NCBI RefSeq assembly: GCF_943193175.1
Contig: NZ_CALPDF010000017.1
Location: 1 to 64,000, forward strand
DNA from: Neobacillus muris
Lineage (GTDB): Bacteria > Bacillota > Bacilli > Bacillales > Cytobacillaceae
Direction: 5' to 3'
DNA: 64,000 nucleotides
In this document: positions 26,670 through 36,682 of the stretch, one piece after another
Position numbering within the stretch: position 1 is the first letter of the stretch
Layout: every line of letters starts with the position of its first letter
The notes under the pieces: model-generated
The model's input: only the letters and a program-made list of their open reading frames with translations
What the model was told of the DNA's origin: nothing
Databases searched by the model: none
Program-made: the position numbers and the translations under genes

Positions 26670-28271
26670 ATGAAGGTTCATGAGCTGTTAACAATTCCGG
26701 AATTGGAAGGAATGAATTTAATCGCCGGTTCGGCAGGCAAAGAACGTGAAGTGGAAGCGGTCAATATGATGGATGCACCTGATATCATCCATTTTTTACA
26801 TCAAAATGAATTCCTTGTCACAACAGCGTACCACCTTAAAGATGATCCTCTTCTTTTAGCCGAACTGATCAATGCCATGGCGGCTCAGGGATGTGCCGGA
26901 TTAGGGATCAAAACTAGGCGTTATTTGCATGAAGTGCCCAAGGAAGTAATTCAGCTTGCAGATAAGCTGGACTTTCCGATTATCGAACTGCCTTTAGAAT
27001 TATCGCTTGGAGAGGTTGTCAATCATTCCCTTAAAGCTATTCTAGATAAACAGGCTGGCGAGCTTGCTCTTGTACTTGAGACACATAGGGAGTTTACAAA
27101 AACGATTTTGCGGGGAAAGGGGATTGAGCTGCTGCTTCAAGATCTATCCAGTTTAATTCATCAGCCTGTGCAATTATTAGACCAGCATTTTAAGCCGATT
27201 TATCAGACTGGAGGAAATTCAAACAAGCTAGTCCAATTGGAAGGCCTGCCGCTCCCTTCCGCACAGGCATCATCTATTGCTTTCTCCGTGCGGGCTGCGA
27301 AACAAACCTGTACGATATTCCCAGTTCCGATTGGTGAAAAGAAAATTGGTTACCTCTTGATTTTGGGGGATTTGGAACAGAGTGATCGTTTAGCGTACCT
27401 AACGATCGAGCAAGCCGTCAACGTCATTTCATTTACGCTTATGAAGGAACATGCGCTTAGACAAAAAGACCGGAGCATTCGCAATGACTTTTTTCTTCAT
27501 TTTTTAGATGGCACCTTTACCACTCAAGAGGAAATTATCGGGAGAGCGAGTGAATTTTCATTAAAAAATGATCAGAAATACATTTGCGCTGCCGGAAAAG
27601 TGGATGGCGATGATCATCTTCCCACATTTACCAAATACCATGAAAAAGTGGATGATATTTATGATTTTATCGAGGGGGAGGTTTCCCAGCTGTCTCCAAG
27701 TGTCCACTTTTTTACTAAAGGGAGAACCTGCATCCTTCTATTTGAAATAACGGAGGAAATTTCGGATCCCGGAAATTACACAGTGTCTCTTTTAGGCCAG
27801 CTTCAAAAAAGAGTGATGAGATATTATCACAATACCGTATCATTCGGACTCAGTAATTTAAGCCATTCCTTTTTACAAATCAAAAATGCGGAAAAGGAAG
27901 CAATGGATGCCCTTTCACAAGGGAAGCGGTCAAAGAAGACAGAATATATTCAAACCTACCAGACAAAAGACGTAATAGAAATATTAAGGCTTATCCCTCG
28001 TGATGATTTGAAAAATTTTTATACATTTGCTCTTAGCGGATTCATCGGAACGAAGCTCGAAGAAGAACAATCCTTGCTTGAGACCTTATCTGTTTATCTT
28101 GAGACCCATTGCCAGATTTCTGAAACAGCAAAAAGATTATTCGTGCACCGAAATACCGTTGTCTATCGGATTGAAAAGTGCGAGGAAATCCTGGGCAAAA
28201 GCTTAAAAGATCCAGAAACCACTTTGCAAATCAGAATGGCTTTAAGAATACAGCCATTGTTAAATGGTTAA
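26670..28271 (+). CDS. pucR: Purine catabolism regulator PucR
   Basis: A 533-residue PucR-family regulator. It has an N-terminal PucR domain (about residues 8-125, with SAGKEREVEAVNMMDAPD), a central GGDEF-like/CdaR domain, and a C-terminal helix-turn-helix (residues about 475-530, CQISETAKRLFVHRNTVVYRI). In Bacillus, PucR activates the purine degradation genes in response to allantoin-pathway metabolites. The ATG follows GAGGAGG by 8 bases; the longer frame from 26637 has no site. It is divergent from pucF-pucG and upstream of uraD, flavoprotein and uraH. TAGAAT near 26608 could be its -10. Confidence 0.92.
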   Translation: MKVHELLTIPELEGMNLIAGSAGKEREVEAVNMMDAPDIIHFLHQNEFLVTTAYHLKDDPLLLAELINAMAAQGCAGLGIKTRRYLHEVPKEVIQLADKLDFPIIELPLELSLGEVVNHSLKAILDKQAGELALVLETHREFTKTILRGKGIELLLQDLSSLIHQPVQLLDQHFKPIYQTGGNSNKLVQLEGLPLPSAQASSIAFSVRAAKQTCTIFPVPIGEKKIGYLLILGDLEQSDRLAYLTIEQAVNVISFTLMKEHALRQKDRSIRNDFFLHFLDGTFTTQEEIIGRASEFSLKNDQKYICAAGKVDGDDHLPTFTKYHEKVDDIYDFIEGEVSQLSPSVHFFTKGRTCILLFEITEEISDPGNYTVSLLGQLQKRVMRYYHNTVSFGLSNLSHSFLQIKNAEKEAMDALSQGKRSKKTEYIQTYQTKDVIEILRLIPRDDLKNFYTFALSGFIGTKLEEEQSLLETLSVYLETHCQISETAKRLFVHRNTVVYRIEKCEEILGKSLKDPETTLQIRMALRIQPLLNG

Positions 28272-28369
28272 GTGTCACTATCAATGGATTTGCAACCCTC
28301 TTTCATTGTCTTAAACAAGCGTGAGCTATACAATTTCCCTAATTTTAATCTGAATTTTTAGCTATTTTA

Positions 28370-28378
28370 CACAATGAC
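28370..28378. promoter_or_regulatory. CACAATGAC motif, candidate PucR site (2)
   Basis: This is an exact second copy of CACAATGAC, here in TTTTACACAATGACAGTTT, about 105 bases upstream of the uraD start. A separate dyad, ATGTAAC/GTTACAT, lies between it and the gene (28401-28430). Confidence 0.4.
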
Positions 28379-28483
28379 AGTTTAGTTATTTTTCTTTAAT
28401 ATGTAACTAATAAGCGCATCACATGTTACATTTTATAACGTGTATTTTCTGCCTCTTCAAAACTATGAAAGGAACTTTCCAAA

Positions 28484-28981
28484 ATGTATACAATTGACCA
28501 AATCAATAAGACCAGCCATGAGGAATTTATGTCAATAACGGAAGGCGTTTTTGAACATTCCCCTTGGATTTCTGAAAAGGCTGAAGCCGCCAAACCATTT
28601 GCCACCTTACAGCAGTTACATGCAGAAATGGTACGAATTGTGGAGAATGCAACCTTAGAAGAGAAATTATCTCTTTTAAAAGCCCACCCCAATTTGGGCG
28701 GCCGAGTGGACATGACAGTCCAATCCAAATGGGAACAAACAGGGGCTGGTCTCCAAAACTTAAACCCGGAAGAAAATCAAAAATTTATCCATTTAAATCA
28801 GCAGTACATGGAAAAGTTCGGATATCCATTTATCTTGGCGGTCCGCGGCAAAAACAAAGATGAGATCTATCAAAGCATGGAAACGAGAATTCATAACTCA
28901 AAGGAAATGGAGTTTAATAGAGCTTTATCCGAAGTTTATCAAATTGCCCTGCTGCGTTTAGAGACAAAGATCTGCCAGTAG
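28484..28981 (+). CDS. uraD: OHCU decarboxylase UraD
   Basis: A 165-residue 2-oxo-4-hydroxy-4-carboxy-5-ureidoimidazoline decarboxylase, which forms S-allantoin. The signature KAHPNLGGRV (around residues 65-74, with the catalytic His) and the C-terminal NRALSEVYQIALLRL helix are visible. In B. subtilis this activity is the N-terminal half of PucL fused to uricase; here it is a stand-alone gene with no uricase domain attached. AAAGGAA is 8 bases from the ATG. It is the first of three genes with the flavoprotein and uraH. Confidence 0.93.
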   Translation: MYTIDQINKTSHEEFMSITEGVFEHSPWISEKAEAAKPFATLQQLHAEMVRIVENATLEEKLSLLKAHPNLGGRVDMTVQSKWEQTGAGLQNLNPEENQKFIHLNQQYMEKFGYPFILAVRGKNKDEIYQSMETRIHNSKEMEFNRALSEVYQIALLRLETKICQ

Positions 28982-29063
28982 AGATTGTACATTTCCCCTT
29001 CAATGGGAGAGACTTTTTCGTCGTCAATAAAAAGGAAGCATTAACGAGAAAAGGATGATGGAC

Positions 29064-30521
29064 ATGAGTTTAGAATCTTTAAATGAGCAAGTGAAAAAAG
29101 ATCTTTCCTATCTTGCGTTTGGCGGACAAAATTGGGTCCACCCCCGAAGCCATCCGGATGGCCATGTCTATGATGTGGTTATCGTTGGCGGCGGACAAAG
29201 CGGCTTAGGTGCCGCTTTTGCGTTAATGCGGGAGAGAATAACCAATATTTTAGTGATTGACGAAAACCAGGAAGGCTTGGAAGGACCATGGGTGACCTAT
29301 GCCCGAATGGTGACGTTAAGGACTCCTAAGCACTTGACTTCCATTGATCTAGGTATCCCATCACTTACCTTTCGTTCTTGGTGGGAAGCCCAATTCGGCC
29401 AAAACAGCTGGGAAAGGATTGATAAAATCCCTCGCGGCGACTGGATGAGCTATCTGCGGTGGTACCGGAATATCCTTAACCTCCCTGTGATAAACGAGGT
29501 GAAATTAAAATTAATTGAACCTTCCAGCGAAGGTATTCATCATTTGTTTATTGAAGGTGCAGGCGCCCCCTCTGAAAAGCTGCTGGCCCGTAAAGTCATT
29601 CTTGCAACAGGGATTCAAGGCGGCGGGGAATGGCATGTACCCCCAATGATTTCCGAAAACCTGCCCCGCCAGCTTTATGCCCATACCTCAGAATCCATCA
29701 ACTTCTCCAAATTAAAAGGCAAGAAGATTGCCATTTTAGGGGGCGGTGCTTCTGCTTTTGATAATGCGAATTTTGCCCTGTCGGAAGGTGTATCGGAAGC
29801 GCATGTATTTGTGCGCCGCAAGGAAATGCCGCGGATTAACCCAATTCGCCAGATGGAAGGTTCGGGAATGATTGAGCGGTTTCACTCGTTGCCGGATGCT
29901 GATAAATATCGGGTGATTTCCCACTTTTTTAAGCACAACCAGCCGCCAACAAATGACACCTATCATCGGGCTGCAGCTTGGCCAGGATTTCATCTGCATT
30001 TAGCTTCCCCATGGCTTGATGTTAAACCGGCAGCTAAAGGAGCGCAGATTACGACGCCGCAAGGGCAATTTACTTTTGATTTTCTCATAATCAGCACGGG
30101 TCTTATTACCGACCCTGCATTGCGCCCTGAATTAAAACTGGTTGAAAGCTATATCGCCAGATGGAATGATTTCTACCAGGCACCCGAAGAAGTCGCAAGC
30201 CCGATCCTGGATGCGCATCCCTATTTAAGTCCCGGTTTTGCTTTTCAAAGCCAAGAGGATGAAGGGAAAAAATTGCTGCACGGTATATTTGCCTTCAATT
30301 ATTCGGCTTTAATCAGCTGCGGGCTATCAGCCTCTGCCCTCTCCGGAATGAGATTTGCGATACCAAAGCTTGCGTCTGCTGTAGCAGATCAGCTATTTCT
30401 CGACGACCGGGAGATCATTTTGAAAAACTTCTATGATTATAACGTGGAGGAATTTACGGGTGAACCGTCAAATAAGAATTTGGATGAAAATAAAGCAGCA
30501 CCGTTTACCAAAATCATTTAA
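29064..30521 (+). CDS. FAD/NAD(P)-binding monooxygenase-like protein, candidate urate hydroxylase (HpyO-like)
   Basis: A 485-residue flavoprotein with two dinucleotide folds: an FAD loop VGGGQSG (41-47), an ATG motif (181-183) and an NAD(P) loop GGGASAFD (226-233). This is the layout of class B flavin monooxygenases. An AHT segment near 206-208 faintly recalls their fingerprint. It lies between uraD and uraH, and its stop overlaps sequence just before uraH. The module makes allantoin from 5-hydroxyisourate but has no visible enzyme to make 5-hydroxyisourate. Flavoprotein urate hydroxylases not homologous to uricase are known (HpxO, and HpyO of a different type), so that role is proposed. ATG 29064 fits AAAAGG better than 29055. 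Confidence 0.75.
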   Translation: MSLESLNEQVKKDLSYLAFGGQNWVHPRSHPDGHVYDVVIVGGGQSGLGAAFALMRERITNILVIDENQEGLEGPWVTYARMVTLRTPKHLTSIDLGIPSLTFRSWWEAQFGQNSWERIDKIPRGDWMSYLRWYRNILNLPVINEVKLKLIEPSSEGIHHLFIEGAGAPSEKLLARKVILATGIQGGGEWHVPPMISENLPRQLYAHTSESINFSKLKGKKIAILGGGASAFDNANFALSEGVSEAHVFVRRKEMPRINPIRQMEGSGMIERFHSLPDADKYRVISHFFKHNQPPTNDTYHRAAAWPGFHLHLASPWLDVKPAAKGAQITTPQGQFTFDFLIISTGLITDPALRPELKLVESYIARWNDFYQAPEEVASPILDAHPYLSPGFAFQSQEDEGKKLLHGIFAFNYSALISCGLSASALSGMRFAIPKLASAVADQLFLDDREIILKNFYDYNVEEFTGEPSNKNLDENKAAPFTKII

Positions 30522-30538
30522 TGGATGTGGGAATAAAA

Positions 30539-30898
30539 ATGACTGGATTAACGACACATGTACTGGATTTGACTCATGGTATTCCTGCCGCTAACGTAAC
30601 AATTGATCTATATTTTCAGGAAGATCACTCTTTGGAATGGAAGCACATAAAAACAGCAGTTACGAATGCAGACGGACGGCTGGATCACCCCCTTCTCACG
30701 GAGGCTGAAATGAAAATAGGGAACTATGAACTCCTTTTTCACATTGGGAATTATTATCGGGGGAATAACATAGACCTTCACCATCCCCTTTTTTTAGACA
30801 AAATACCTGTCCGCTTCGGTCTTGCAAACAAGAATGTCCATTATCATGTTCCATTGTTGGTTTCCCCTTTTGGCTATCAAGTATACCGCGGCAGTTGA
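30539..30898 (+). CDS. uraH: 5-Hydroxyisourate hydrolase UraH (PucM)
   Basis: A 119-residue transthyretin-like HIU hydrolase, which opens 5-hydroxyisourate to OHCU. It has the hallmark N-terminus LTTHVLDLTHGIPAANV, an Arg-containing internal segment near residue 48, and the C-terminal YRGS signature. ATG 30539 gives the family start. An alternative ATG at 30521 overlaps the preceding stop (TAATG) and would add six residues by coupled translation; neither has a strong site. It is the third gene of the uraD module. Confidence 0.93.
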   Translation: MTGLTTHVLDLTHGIPAANVTIDLYFQEDHSLEWKHIKTAVTNADGRLDHPLLTEAEMKIGNYELLFHIGNYYRGNNIDLHHPLFLDKIPVRFGLANKNVHYHVPLLVSPFGYQVYRGS

Positions 30899-31076
30899 AA
30901 TGTCTCGATGCTGTCCAAACAGCCCTTTTCTAATTTTGCGGCCATTTGATTTATAAATGTGTCTTCTTTATGAATTTATGAAATTCCCTTTTTTAGAGGG
31001 CATAAAACGGTTACAATAAATATATAAGGAATTAATAATGCCCGAAGCAGAAAAAGAAACAAAAGGGAGTGTCATG

Positions 31077-31418
31077 ATGGCAGAGGAAATAAATCTTTGC
31101 CCGGAGGTTGAAAAAACGTTTGAATTAATAGGGAAAAGATGGACAGCTTTAATCATCTATGTGCTGTTGAGCGGGCCGAAGCGTTTTAGTGAAATTAATG
31201 CGTTAATCCCTGATCTTAGCAAACGTATGCTCACTGAAAGAATGAAAGAATTAGAGGAACACGGGATTGTATTGCGCCATGTGATCCCTGAACGCCCTGT
31301 CAGAACGGAATATGTCTTAACGCAAAAAGGATATGAGCTCGGAAAAATTTTAGGTCCAATAAGCAAGTGGGCCATTAGCTGGATGAAAGACCATAAAGAA
31401 TCGCTGCACGATCACTAA
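31077..31418 (+). CDS. HxlR family transcriptional regulator
   Basis: A 113-residue winged-helix regulator of the HxlR family: CPEVEKTFELIGKRWTALI at the N-terminus with the conserved Cys that often acts as a thiol or aldehyde sensor, then RFSEINALIPDLSKRMLTERM as the recognition region. The frame opens at 31038, but AAGGGAG at 31066-31071 supports ATG 31077 (or 31074). It converges with tal across a shared terminator. The target is unknown; the pentose phosphate operon next door is possible but unsupported. Confidence 0.85.
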   Translation: MAEEINLCPEVEKTFELIGKRWTALIIYVLLSGPKRFSEINALIPDLSKRMLTERMKELEEHGIVLRHVIPERPVRTEYVLTQKGYELGKILGPISKWAISWMKDHKESLHDH

Positions 31419-31421
31419 CGA

Positions 31422-31454
31422 AAACACCCTTATCTTCTTCAGATAAGGGTGTTT
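31422..31454. terminator. Bidirectional terminator between hxlR-type gene and tal
   Basis: A perfect 14-base-pair stem, AAACACCCTTATCT/AGATAAGGGTGTTT, with a 5-base loop and flanking A and T runs on both sides. Confidence 0.92.
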
Positions 31455-31481
31455 GTATTTTAGAAAATCGAAAAAGGGTTA

Positions 31482-32141
31482 TTAGGCATTTTTCCAATCT
31501 GCCGCAAATTTTTCAATACCTTGGTCGGTTAACGGGTGTTTAGATAATTGTTCAATTACTTTAAAAGGAATAGTGGCTATGTGTGCACCGGCCATGGCTA
31601 CGCGAGTCACATGGTCTGGATGACGAACAGAAGCAGCGATGATTTGTGAATCTAAGTTCTGGATACGGAATAATTCAGCGATTTTTGCCACAAGCTGAAC
31701 ACCATCTTCACTAATATCATCCAAACGTCCCAAGAATGGAGAAACATACGTTGCTCCAGCGCGCGCTGCCAATAGAGCTTGGTTTACTGTAAATATAAGT
31801 GTTACGTTTGTTTTTACCCCTTTTTTGGTAAGATAGCGGCATGCCTCTAAACCTTCTAATGTCATTGGGAGTTTAATGGTGATCTTTTCATCTCCCCCAT
31901 TGATTTTGATGAGTTCGTTTGCTTCAGCAATCATTTGTTCGGCTGTCAAAGCATTTGGAGTTACTTCAGCAGATACTGATTCCACTTCAGGAACGGTATT
32001 TAAGATTTCTGAAATCCGATCTTCAAATTTAACCCCTTCCTTTGCGACCAAAGATGGATTGGTGGTAACGCCTGACAAAACTCCGATTTTATAGGCTTTT
32101 TTAATGTCATCCAAATTAGCTGTGTCAATAAAAAATTTCAT
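31482..32141 (-). CDS. tal: Transaldolase (TalC/short family)
   Basis: A 219-residue short-type transaldolase that transfers dihydroxyacetone units between sugar phosphates in the pentose phosphate pathway. The Schiff-base lysine is Lys90 (KITIKLPMT). At the positions that separate transaldolase from fructose-6-phosphate aldolase, Glu59 (SAEVTPNA) and Phe136 (YVSPFLGR) are present, which favours transaldolase. GGAGGAAAG precedes the ATG. It is the last gene of the rpiA-zwf-tkt-gnd-tal cluster, 21 bases after gnd. Confidence 0.95.
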   Translation of the reverse strand: MKFFIDTANLDDIKKAYKIGVLSGVTTNPSLVAKEGVKFEDRISEILNTVPEVESVSAEVTPNALTAEQMIAEANELIKINGGDEKITIKLPMTLEGLEACRYLTKKGVKTNVTLIFTVNQALLAARAGATYVSPFLGRLDDISEDGVQLVAKIAELFRIQNLDSQIIAASVRHPDHVTRVAMAGAHIATIPFKVIEQLSKHPLTDQGIEKFAADWKNA

Positions 32142-32162
32142 GATGCTTTCCTCCGGTTTCTA

Positions 32163-33062
32163 TTATTTGTCTGATTTCACGACAGCATGTCCGCCAAATT
32201 CATTTCTTAATGCGGCTACCACTTTACCTGTGAAGGTGTCATTTTCTAAAGAACGATAACGCATCAATAATGCCAAGGCAATAACTGGAGTTGCGGTTTG
32301 AAGATCAAGAGCTGTTTCAACTGTCCATTTGCCCTCTCCTGAAGAATGCATAATCCCTTTAATTTCATCCAAATGAGGATATTTGGAAAAAGCATTTTCA
32401 GTTAACTCCATCAGCCATGAACGAATAACAGATCCGTTATTCCAAACCTTGGCTACTTTTTCATAATCATAATTGAAGTCACTTTTCTCAAGGACTTCAA
32501 AGCCTTCTCCTATCGCTGCCATCATGGCATATTCGATCCCGTTATGAACCATTTTGAGGAAGTGGCCGCTGCCGGCTTTGCCTGCATAGAGATAACCATT
32601 TTCAACGGCAGTATCTCTAAAAATTGGTTCGACAATTTCCCATGCTTCTGGATCACCGCCAACCATATAGCACGCACCGTAACGAGCGCCCTCCATACCG
32701 CCAGAAGTTCCCGCATCCATGAATCGAACACCAACTTCTTTCAACTCGTTATATCGTTGGATTGATTCTTTATAATGAGAGTTGCCTGCTTCAATAACAA
32801 TATCGCCTTCATTCAGAAATGGAAGAATTTCTCCAATAACCGAATCTACTACAGCGTGCGGGACCATAATCCAAAGCACTCTGGGCTGTTCCAAAGATTG
32901 GACAAGTTCTTTTAGGCTAGCAACGCCTTGTGCTCCATGCGTTTTCATTTCTTCGACAGCATTCGGGTTCACATCGAACGCTACTACTTCATGGTTGTGC
33001 TCCATTAGATTTTGTCCCAGGTTAAAACCCATTTTCCCCAGGCCGATTAATCCTACTTTCAT
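32163..33062 (-). CDS. gnd: 6-Phosphogluconate dehydrogenase, short form
   Basis: A 299-residue decarboxylating 6-phosphogluconate dehydrogenase of the short (about 300-residue) class, often NAD-linked. Features are the Rossmann loop GLGKMGFNL (about 6-14), DAGTSGGMEGARYG (about 114-127), the catalytic Lys in GSGHFLKMVHNGIEYAMM, and the C-terminal SGEGKWTVETALDL. It lacks the extra C-terminal helices of the long GndA form. The ATG at 33062 follows GGAGGAATTGACC; the TTG at 33077 overlaps that site. It converts 6-phosphogluconate to ribulose-5-phosphate. Confidence 0.94.
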   Translation of the reverse strand: MKVGLIGLGKMGFNLGQNLMEHNHEVVAFDVNPNAVEEMKTHGAQGVASLKELVQSLEQPRVLWIMVPHAVVDSVIGEILPFLNEGDIVIEAGNSHYKESIQRYNELKEVGVRFMDAGTSGGMEGARYGACYMVGGDPEAWEIVEPIFRDTAVENGYLYAGKAGSGHFLKMVHNGIEYAMMAAIGEGFEVLEKSDFNYDYEKVAKVWNNGSVIRSWLMELTENAFSKYPHLDEIKGIMHSSGEGKWTVETALDLQTATPVIALALLMRYRSLENDTFTGKVVAALRNEFGGHAVVKSDK

Positions 33063-33080
33063 GGTCAATTCCTCCAACTA

Positions 33081-35075
33081 TTACTTATTTAAAACCATTT
33101 TGGCTAAATTTACAACATTTTCTGACGTAAAACCAAAATGCTTCATCACGGAACCGCCGTCACCGGAAGCGCCGAATGACTCAATTGATAATATCTTGCC
33201 TTCAGAACCGACAAACCGTTCCCAGCCTAATCGGATCCCCATTTCGATTGCTACACGTTTTGTCATTGAAGATGGAAGCACAGCCTCTCTATATTCATCC
33301 GGCTGCTTTTCGAATAGCTCCCAGCTTGGCATGGCAACGATACGGACAGCAATATTTTCTTTTTCCAATTCTGTTTTTGCATCTGCAGCCAATGAGACTT
33401 CAGAACCTGTTGCCATTAAGATGACATCAGGATTTGAATTGGTTTCTGTCAATACATAGGCACCCTTCGATACATCGTCAAGATTTGCTTTTGTTTCATT
33501 AAAAACTGGCAGGTTTTGACGGCTTAATACTAAGGCGACTGGTCCTTCTGCTTGTTTGAGTGCATATGCCCAAGCGCTTGCCGTTTCATTGGCATCCGTT
33601 GGCCTGATGACTGTAAGGCCAGGGATGGCACGAAGAGCAGCCAAGTGTTCCACCGGCTCATGTGTTGGTCCATCTTCTCCGACTGCAATGGAATCATGTG
33701 TGAACACATAAATGACCGGAAGCTTTGATAAAGCCGCTAAACGGATTGAAGGACGCAAATAATCATTGAAAACAAAGAACGTGCTGACAAATGGCTTTAA
33801 GCCGCCGTGATAAGCCATGCCGTTTGCTGCAGCACCCATTGCATGCTCACGGACGCCAAAATAAACGTTACGTGCACCGTAAGACTCAACTGCGAAGATT
33901 TGTTCCCCTTTGATTTCTGTCATGGTGGAATGGGAAAGGTCTGCACTTCCGCCAAATATGGCTGGAACAGATTTGACAAAATGGTTGATCGCTTCACCGC
34001 TAGCCACCCGAGTGGATACGGCTTTTCCTGTATCGAAAGTTAAAATATCATTCACGTCGATGAATAATTTTCCGGAAATCGCAGTGGTTAACTGTTCTGC
34101 CATATCTGGATGCTCTTTTTGATAAGAATCAAATAATTGGCTCCAGCCTTGTTCAGCCTCGATCCCTTTACGCTTTAATTGCTCGAAATGGCCTTTAACC
34201 TCATCGGGAACGTAAAAGTCCTCTTCATAGAGCCAATTATAGGCTTGTTTTGTTGCTTTCCCCTCTTCTGCCCCAAGCGGTGCACCATGGGCCTTATTGG
34301 ATCCTGCAACTTTCGGGCTTCCATATCCGATGATTGTTCTGATTTCGATTAAACTTGGCTGATCCGTATTTTCTTTTGCTGATTGGATCGCTTTTGTAAT
34401 CGCTTCGATATCGTTGCCATCCTCTACTCTTATATACTGCCAATGAGCGGACTCTGTTCTTTTCTTAACATCCTCAGAGAAGGAGACGTTCAATTCGCCG
34501 TCAAGTGAGATATCATTGGAATCATATAGTACAACCAGCTTACCCAGCTTCATATGGCCCGCCATAGACATGGCTTCATAGGAAATGCCTTCCATAAGGT
34601 CGCCGTCTCCTACTAATGCATAGGTATGATGGTCTATCACTGGAAAGCCTTGTTTATTAAATTTAGCTGCCAAATGAGCTTCCGCCATCGCCATCCCGAC
34701 AGCATTGGCAATGCCCTGTCCTAATGGACCGGTCGTCGCTTCTACACCAGAGGTATAGCCGAATTCAGGATGTCCCGGTGTTTTGCTATTTAATTTTCTA
34801 AAGCTTTTTAAATCATCAACGGAAACATCATATCCGAATAAGTGCAGCAAACTGTACAGTAAACTGGAGCCATGCCCTGCTGATAAAACAAATCGATCAC
34901 GGTTAAACCACTTGGGATTTTGAGGATTATGATTTAAATGGTTTGCCCATAGGGCGTAAGCCATTGGCGCCGCCCCCATCGGCAGACCCGGATGGCCAGA
35001 ATTGGCCGCATTCACTGCATCAATGGACAAGGTGCGAATGGTTGTCACTGCTAAGTTCTCAATATTTTGGGACAT
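33081..35075 (-). CDS. tkt: Transketolase
   Basis: A 664-residue thiamine-diphosphate transketolase of full length. Motifs seen are [19 protein letters not shown] (near 25-43), the ThDP/Mg site [13 protein letters not shown] near 152, the pyrimidine-binding Glu in [10 protein letters not shown] near 407, and [13 protein letters not shown] near 462. AAGGAGG precedes the ATG. It is the third gene of the pentose phosphate cluster, 18-23 bases from its neighbours, supporting a single transcript. Confidence 0.97.
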   Translation of the reverse strand: MSQNIENLAVTTIRTLSIDAVNAANSGHPGLPMGAAPMAYALWANHLNHNPQNPKWFNRDRFVLSAGHGSSLLYSLLHLFGYDVSVDDLKSFRKLNSKTPGHPEFGYTSGVEATTGPLGQGIANAVGMAMAEAHLAAKFNKQGFPVIDHHTYALVGDGDLMEGISYEAMSMAGHMKLGKLVVLYDSNDISLDGELNVSFSEDVKKRTESAHWQYIRVEDGNDIEAITKAIQSAKENTDQPSLIEIRTIIGYGSPKVAGSNKAHGAPLGAEEGKATKQAYNWLYEEDFYVPDEVKGHFEQLKRKGIEAEQGWSQLFDSYQKEHPDMAEQLTTAISGKLFIDVNDILTFDTGKAVSTRVASGEAINHFVKSVPAIFGGSADLSHSTMTEIKGEQIFAVESYGARNVYFGVREHAMGAAANGMAYHGGLKPFVSTFFVFNDYLRPSIRLAALSKLPVIYVFTHDSIAVGEDGPTHEPVEHLAALRAIPGLTVIRPTDANETASAWAYALKQAEGPVALVLSRQNLPVFNETKANLDDVSKGAYVLTETNSNPDVILMATGSEVSLAADAKTELEKENIAVRIVAMPSWELFEKQPDEYREAVLPSSMTKRVAIEMGIRLGWERFVGSEGKILSIESFGASGDGGSVMKHFGFTSENVVNLAKMVLNK

Positions 35076-35098
35076 TTCTTTTTCCTCCTTGGCTTTCG

Positions 35099-36610
35099 TT
35101 ACTTCTGGTCTGTTGTTTCCATGTTTTCTTCCGTTTTTTTATCCAGCCACCAGGTAAATCCATTTTCCGCCAGCAAAAGTTCGGCGGAATGCGGTCCATA
35201 TGAACCGGATTCGTATTCATGAAGCGGAAGCGCATTTTCCTCAAATGCCTCGAGGATTGGCTGTACCCATTGCCATGACAATTCAACCTCTTTCCAATGG
35301 GCAAAGAAGGTTGAATCACCTATAAGCGCATCATAAATCAGTCTTTCATAAGCCTCTGGCACCCCTAAGCCAGTCCGTTCTGTCATTTCACATGAAAAAC
35401 TGATTCTTACAGGTTCTATTTTTCCATTCAATGGATTTTTCCCATTCAATTGTAAAGTGACATTTTCATCTGGACTTATTTCGATAATCAATAAATTGGG
35501 TTCTACTTTTTGCCCTTTGTTATAAAGAAGCTTTAAGGTATTCTTAAATTCAATGACGATTCGGGTGGACTTTTCTTTCATTCTTTTTCCTGTTCTTATA
35601 TAGAAGGGAACTCCACTCCAAAAAGGATTATCAATCCACAAACGGGCAGCCACAAAAGTATCGGTTTGAGAGGCTGGTTTTACTCCAGGCTCATCCCTGT
35701 AACCAGGCATCAGCTTTCCATTCATTTCACCCGAAACATACTGTCCGCGAACGATTTGGGATGGAACATCTTCCTTTGTAACCGGACGAAGGGCTTCCAT
35801 CACTTTTCGTTTTTCATTGCGAATTTCAGTTGCATTAATCTTATATGGCAGGTTCATGGCGGTCATCATCAGCATTTGCAGCATATGGTTTTGCACCATG
35901 TCACGAATCGCTCCAGCCTGATCGTAATAGCCTGCTCTTTGTTCTACGCCCACTGTTTCACTTGCTGTGATTTGAACATTGGCAATATGGTCTTTGTTCC
36001 AGATTGATTGGAGGACTGGATTGGCAAACTCTAAGGCTTCCAGGTTCTGTACCATTGGCTTGCCTAAATAATGGTCAATGCGATAAATCTCTTCCTCATC
36101 GAATGCCCTGCTAAGTTTTTCATTAAGCTCACGGGCCGATTGAAGATCGTGGCCAAAAGGCTTTTCGATAATTAATCGTTTCCATCCTTTCGTTGTGCCA
36201 AGTCCGCTATTTTTTATATTTAAGGCAATGATATCGAAAAATTCAGGTGCAACTGACAGATAAAACAACCGATTTTCTGAAATTTGGCATTCGCCTTCTC
36301 GTTGCTGAACTAGCTCCAGCAGCTTTAGATAATCTTCTGGCTTGTTTACATTTAAAGTACTGAAACGAAATACCTCTAGAAAGTCACCCATTTCACTAGC
36401 CTCATGTTCTAAACGGCGGGAAAACTCCAGTACAGATTGTTTCACTTTTTCTTGAAAATCTTCATGAGATAAATTGCCTCTTCCCAGTCCAATAATCGAT
36501 ATCGGTTGGGGCAGCTTGTTATCTAGGTATAAATTATAAAGAGCGGGGTAAATTTTCCTTTTCGCCAAATCACCCGTTGCTCCAAATAACACAAAGGTCA
36601 TTGATTCCAT
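35099..36610 (-). CDS. zwf: Glucose-6-phosphate 1-dehydrogenase
   Basis: A 503-residue glucose-6-phosphate dehydrogenase, the entry enzyme of the oxidative pentose phosphate pathway. It has the nucleotide-binding [16 protein letters not shown] at the N-terminus, EKPFGHD near residue 160, and the active-site [13 protein letters not shown] (about 185-197). The ATG at 36610 follows GAGGGAGAAATAAAC; a further in-frame ATG at 36601 is less well placed. It lies 72 bases after rpiA and 23 before tkt. No separate 6-phosphogluconolactonase gene is in the cluster. Confidence 0.96.
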   Translation of the reverse strand: MESMTFVLFGATGDLAKRKIYPALYNLYLDNKLPQPISIIGLGRGNLSHEDFQEKVKQSVLEFSRRLEHEASEMGDFLEVFRFSTLNVNKPEDYLKLLELVQQREGECQISENRLFYLSVAPEFFDIIALNIKNSGLGTTKGWKRLIIEKPFGHDLQSARELNEKLSRAFDEEEIYRIDHYLGKPMVQNLEALEFANPVLQSIWNKDHIANVQITASETVGVEQRAGYYDQAGAIRDMVQNHMLQMLMMTAMNLPYKINATEIRNEKRKVMEALRPVTKEDVPSQIVRGQYVSGEMNGKLMPGYRDEPGVKPASQTDTFVAARLWIDNPFWSGVPFYIRTGKRMKEKSTRIVIEFKNTLKLLYNKGQKVEPNLLIIEISPDENVTLQLNGKNPLNGKIEPVRISFSCEMTERTGLGVPEAYERLIYDALIGDSTFFAHWKEVELSWQWVQPILEAFEENALPLHEYESGSYGPHSAELLLAENGFTWWLDKKTEENMETTDQK

Positions 36611-36682
36611 GTTTATTTCTCCCTCATAATTAAAAATCACTTAAGGCAAACTACCGATTATTGTCCCACTTCGGAAGCCTTG

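Noticed and set aside
28484..28981. PucL (UraD-uricase fusion)
   Set aside because: The frame ends at 165 residues with no uricase domain downstream in any frame.
31482..32141. Fructose-6-phosphate aldolase instead of transaldolase
   Set aside because: Glu59 and Phe136 are the transaldolase-type residues, and the gene lies in a pentose phosphate cluster.
33062..33077. Longer start for gnd at TTG 33077
   Set aside because: This codon lies inside the ribosome binding site of ATG 33062.
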